A stretch of DNA of 8,789 nt from CAKPSH01 sp964634355 (GTDB taxonomy: Bacteria; Bacillota; Clostridia; TANB77; CAG-508), in NCBI GenBank assembly GCA_964634355.1, contig CAZWIF010000054.1:1-8789 (forward strand), given 5' to 3'. The notes beneath the pieces were generated by a model, which was not told the DNA's origin, did no database searches, and saw only the letters and a list, made by a program, of their open reading frames with translations. Positions 7,447-8,789 of the stretch are shown one piece after another; the stretch's first letter is position 1; each line of letters opens with the position of its first letter. A program made the position numbers and the translations under genes.

Positions 7447-8577
7447 ATGGCTAAAGTTTTGTTTGTTGCAAATATATTCTCTCACTTTCTAGCATTTCAT
7501 ATTCCATATATTAAGATGCTTACTGAAATGGGTCACGAGGTTCATGTCGCTGCAGGAGGAGAAGTTGTCAACATTCCATACACCATGAAACAATTCTATA
7601 TTCCGATTCAAAGAGTAATTTTTAATCCGAAAAATATAATTGCGTATAAGAATTTAAAATCGATTATAGAGATTGAAAACTATGACATGGTTCATTGTCA
7701 TACAGCCATGGGGGGAGCAATTGCAAGACTCTCTGCAAAAGTCCAAAGAAAACGCAAAAAATGTATCGTTGCATACACAGCTCATGGTTTTCATTTTTAC
7801 AAAGGAGGCCCTGTGTCAAGATGGTTAATTCACTATCCGCTTGAAAGATATTTGGCTCGTTTATCTGATGCTATAATTACTATTAATAAGGAAGATTATA
7901 ATAGAATTACACAATGGAATATTTCGGGGCTTAGAAAATATCTGATACCAGGTATTGGGTTGAATACACATAATCTTATTCGGTCAAATTCTAGGATTAG
8001 ACATGAACTGAGAAATGAATATGGATATAGCGATAACGACTTCATACTTATATATGTAGGGAGATTAACTTCAGATAAGAACCAAATCTATTTTTTAGAG
8101 AAGGCAAAAATGTTAAAGCAAAATATCTCAAATTTAAAAATCTTATTCGCCGGAGATGGACCAAAACATGACAAACTCGCACATTGCATCGAAGTTAATA
8201 AGCTGGAATCTTTCGTCACATTACTCGGTTTTAGAAAAGATGTAGCCAAATTAATTGCTCTATCTGACGTAGGAATATCAAGTTGTAAAAATGAAGGATT
8301 TGGGATAAATATATTAGAAGAAATGTGGTCAGGGTTACCTGTTGTTGCATCCAATAATAGAGGACATAATGAAACAATACGAGATGGAATTAATGGGTAC
8401 ATATTTAACCTTAACAAGAACAACATATTTGAAAAAAGGATTCATGACTTATATGTTAACTCGAATTTAAGAGAACAATTAGGGAATCAGGGCATGGTTG
8501 ATTCTGAAAAGTTCACAATTGAGAGTGTAGTTGGGAACATGAGAAAAATTTATAATGAATTATTAGAGTTAAAATAA
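7447..8577 (+). CDS. Glycosyltransferase family 4 (EpsD-like, GT-B fold)
   Basis: The 376-residue product is a second GT-B glycosyltransferase. It starts with the canonical strand AKVLFVANIFSHFLAFHIPY and MGHEVHVAAGG at 28-38. HCHT (83-86) and AHGFHFYKGGP (112-122) follow; the HGFHFYKG motif with the downstream HYPLERYLARLSDAIITIN is characteristic of EpsD-like enzymes of capsule and exopolysaccharide loci. The C-terminal half has PGIG at 168-171, VGRLTSDKN at 204-212 with donor-phosphate contacts expected at R206 and K211, GDGP at 236-239, and the E-x7-E motif E283 to E291 in EGFGINILEE. Length is usual for the family and nothing is missing. No Shine-Dalgarno sequence precedes the ATG. It probably acts early in repeat-unit assembly, since such enzymes often sit next to the initiating sugar transferase, and a relic resembling that transferase follows 22 bases later. 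Sugar specificity is unknown. Confidence 0.93.
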   Translation: MAKVLFVANIFSHFLAFHIPYIKMLTEMGHEVHVAAGGEVVNIPYTMKQFYIPIQRVIFNPKNIIAYKNLKSIIEIENYDMVHCHTAMGGAIARLSAKVQRKRKKCIVAYTAHGFHFYKGGPVSRWLIHYPLERYLARLSDAIITINKEDYNRITQWNISGLRKYLIPGIGLNTHNLIRSNSRIRHELRNEYGYSDNDFILIYVGRLTSDKNQIYFLEKAKMLKQNISNLKILFAGDGPKHDKLAHCIEVNKLESFVTLLGFRKDVAKLIALSDVGISSCKNEGFGINILEEMWSGLPVVASNNRGHNETIRDGINGYIFNLNKNNIFEKRIHDLYVNSNLREQLGNQGMVDSEKFTIESVVGNMRKIYNELLELK

Positions 8578-8599
8578 ATCTAATTTTGATCCTGATAAT

Positions 8600-8722
8600 A
8601 TGAATTTCTATAAATCCATCTTCAAGCGAGCGATTAACGTGGCGGCGAGCGGCGAGGCGTTGCTAATCCTCTCTGTGTCTCTAAATGCTTTCACAACTTT
8701 TGTGATTAATTTCTTGTTATAA
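8600..8722 (+). pseudogene. Truncated sugar transferase N-terminus (probable relic)
   Basis: A 40-codon frame begins MNFYKSIFKRAINVAASG and continues EALLILSVSL before a TAA at 8720-8722. The first 28 or so residues resemble the start of bacterial sugar transferases (WcaJ/PglC-type initiating phosphoglycosyltransferases), which typically read as a short lead, F-K-R, hydrophobic-D, then a membrane helix ending LLILSP. Here the usual aspartate is N12, a glutamate (E19) sits in the helix, and the proline after LLILS is V, as expected of decay or chance drift. After about residue 28 the similarity ends and none of the catalytic domain is present. The GC-rich codons (GCG, GGC, GAG) contrast with the preceding gene. 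I infer that the initiating transferase was cut off by recombination at about 8680. The comparison is from memory and the segment is short, so a chance small ORF remains possible. Confidence 0.5.
8691..8705. promoter_or_regulatory. Small dyad upstream of the promoter
   Basis: TCACAA at 8691-8696 and TTGTGA at 8700-8705 form a perfect six-base dyad around CTT. It ends nine bases before the proposed -33 element, a place suited to an operator, but six-base arms can also arise by chance. It could equally form a weak hairpin after the relic gene. Confidence 0.3.
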
Positions 8723-8744
8723 TTGAAATTTTTCTTTAAATTTG
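8714..8744 (+). promoter_or_regulatory. Bacteroidales-type promoter
   Basis: TAAATTTG at 8737-8744 matches the Bacteroides -7 consensus TAnnTTTG exactly. A TTG at 8714-8716 lies 20 bases upstream, near the usual spacing for the -33 element. Transcription would begin around 8750, giving a leader of roughly a dozen bases before the ATG at 8762. It marks a new transcription unit distinct from the polysaccharide operon and supports assigning the window to Bacteroidales. Confidence 0.55.
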
Positions 8745-8761
8745 CAAGAAAATAAGAAGTT

Positions 8762-8789
8762 ATGGCAATCCCGATTAAAGATGTCCCTG
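8762..8789 (+). CDS. Start of an unidentified gene (3' partial)
   Basis: Nine codons, MAIPIKDVP, are visible before the window ends. The ATG follows a good promoter core by 17 bases and a weak purine-rich stretch (AATAAGAAG), so the start is credible although the protein is unknown. The sequence reminds me of the first residues of small Bacteroidales proteins annotated as hypothetical or as toxin-antitoxin components, but nine residues cannot establish that. Confidence 0.5.

Noticed and set aside
8088..8426. Minus-strand ORF of 112 codons
   Set aside because: It is the mirror of the conserved C-terminal half of the second glycosyltransferase.

Overview
The window looks like one arm of a surface polysaccharide (capsule, exopolysaccharide or O-antigen type) biosynthesis locus from a Bacteroidales-like bacterium. 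The evidence for the taxon is indirect: almost no Shine-Dalgarno sequences precede the starts, a Bacteroides-type promoter core (TAnnTTTG, here TAAATTTG) lies just before the last gene, and the gene set is typical of Bacteroidales glycan loci. The genus cannot be fixed from the sequence.

Layout. Positions 1-110 carry the C-terminal end of an unrecognised plus-strand gene written in GC-rich codons (mostly C in third position). Positions 111-452 have no convincing gene but contain a strong imperfect inverted repeat (130-147 / 201-219). Positions 453-8577 are a compact AT-rich plus-strand run of seven genes: glycosyltransferase family 4 (453-1532), polysaccharide pyruvyl transferase (1529-2590), a CgeB-like putative glycosyltransferase (2583-3494), a Wzy-type repeat-unit polymerase (3491-4819), a Wzx-type flippase (4816-6240), a coenzyme F420 hydrogenase beta-subunit-like iron-sulphur protein (6240-7397) and a second glycosyltransferase family 4 enzyme (7447-8577). 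The first six overlap their neighbours by 1 to 8 bases, so they are very probably one translationally coupled operon; only the last gene is set apart, by 49 bases. Positions 8600-8722 hold a 40-codon relic that resembles the extreme N-terminus of a bacterial sugar transferase (initiating phosphoglycosyltransferase). A promoter and the first nine codons of another gene close the window.

How the genes work together (inference from families): glycosyltransferases build an undecaprenyl-linked repeat unit on the inner face of the membrane, the pyruvyl transferase probably adds a ketal pyruvate to one sugar, Wzx flips the unit, and Wzy polymerises it in the periplasm. The role of the F420-like protein is unknown, though such genes are often seen beside pyruvyl transferases in glycan loci. 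No intact initiating transferase, chain-length regulator, export protein or nucleotide-sugar synthesis gene is present, so the window is part of a larger locus or depends on genes elsewhere.

The points most worth a second look are the six-copy in-frame hexanucleotide repeat inside the F420-like gene, the truncated sugar transferase at the right edge, the inverted repeat before the operon, and the sharp composition change at both ends of the AT-rich block. I found no wholly new system, CRISPR array, tRNA, rRNA or insertion sequence.
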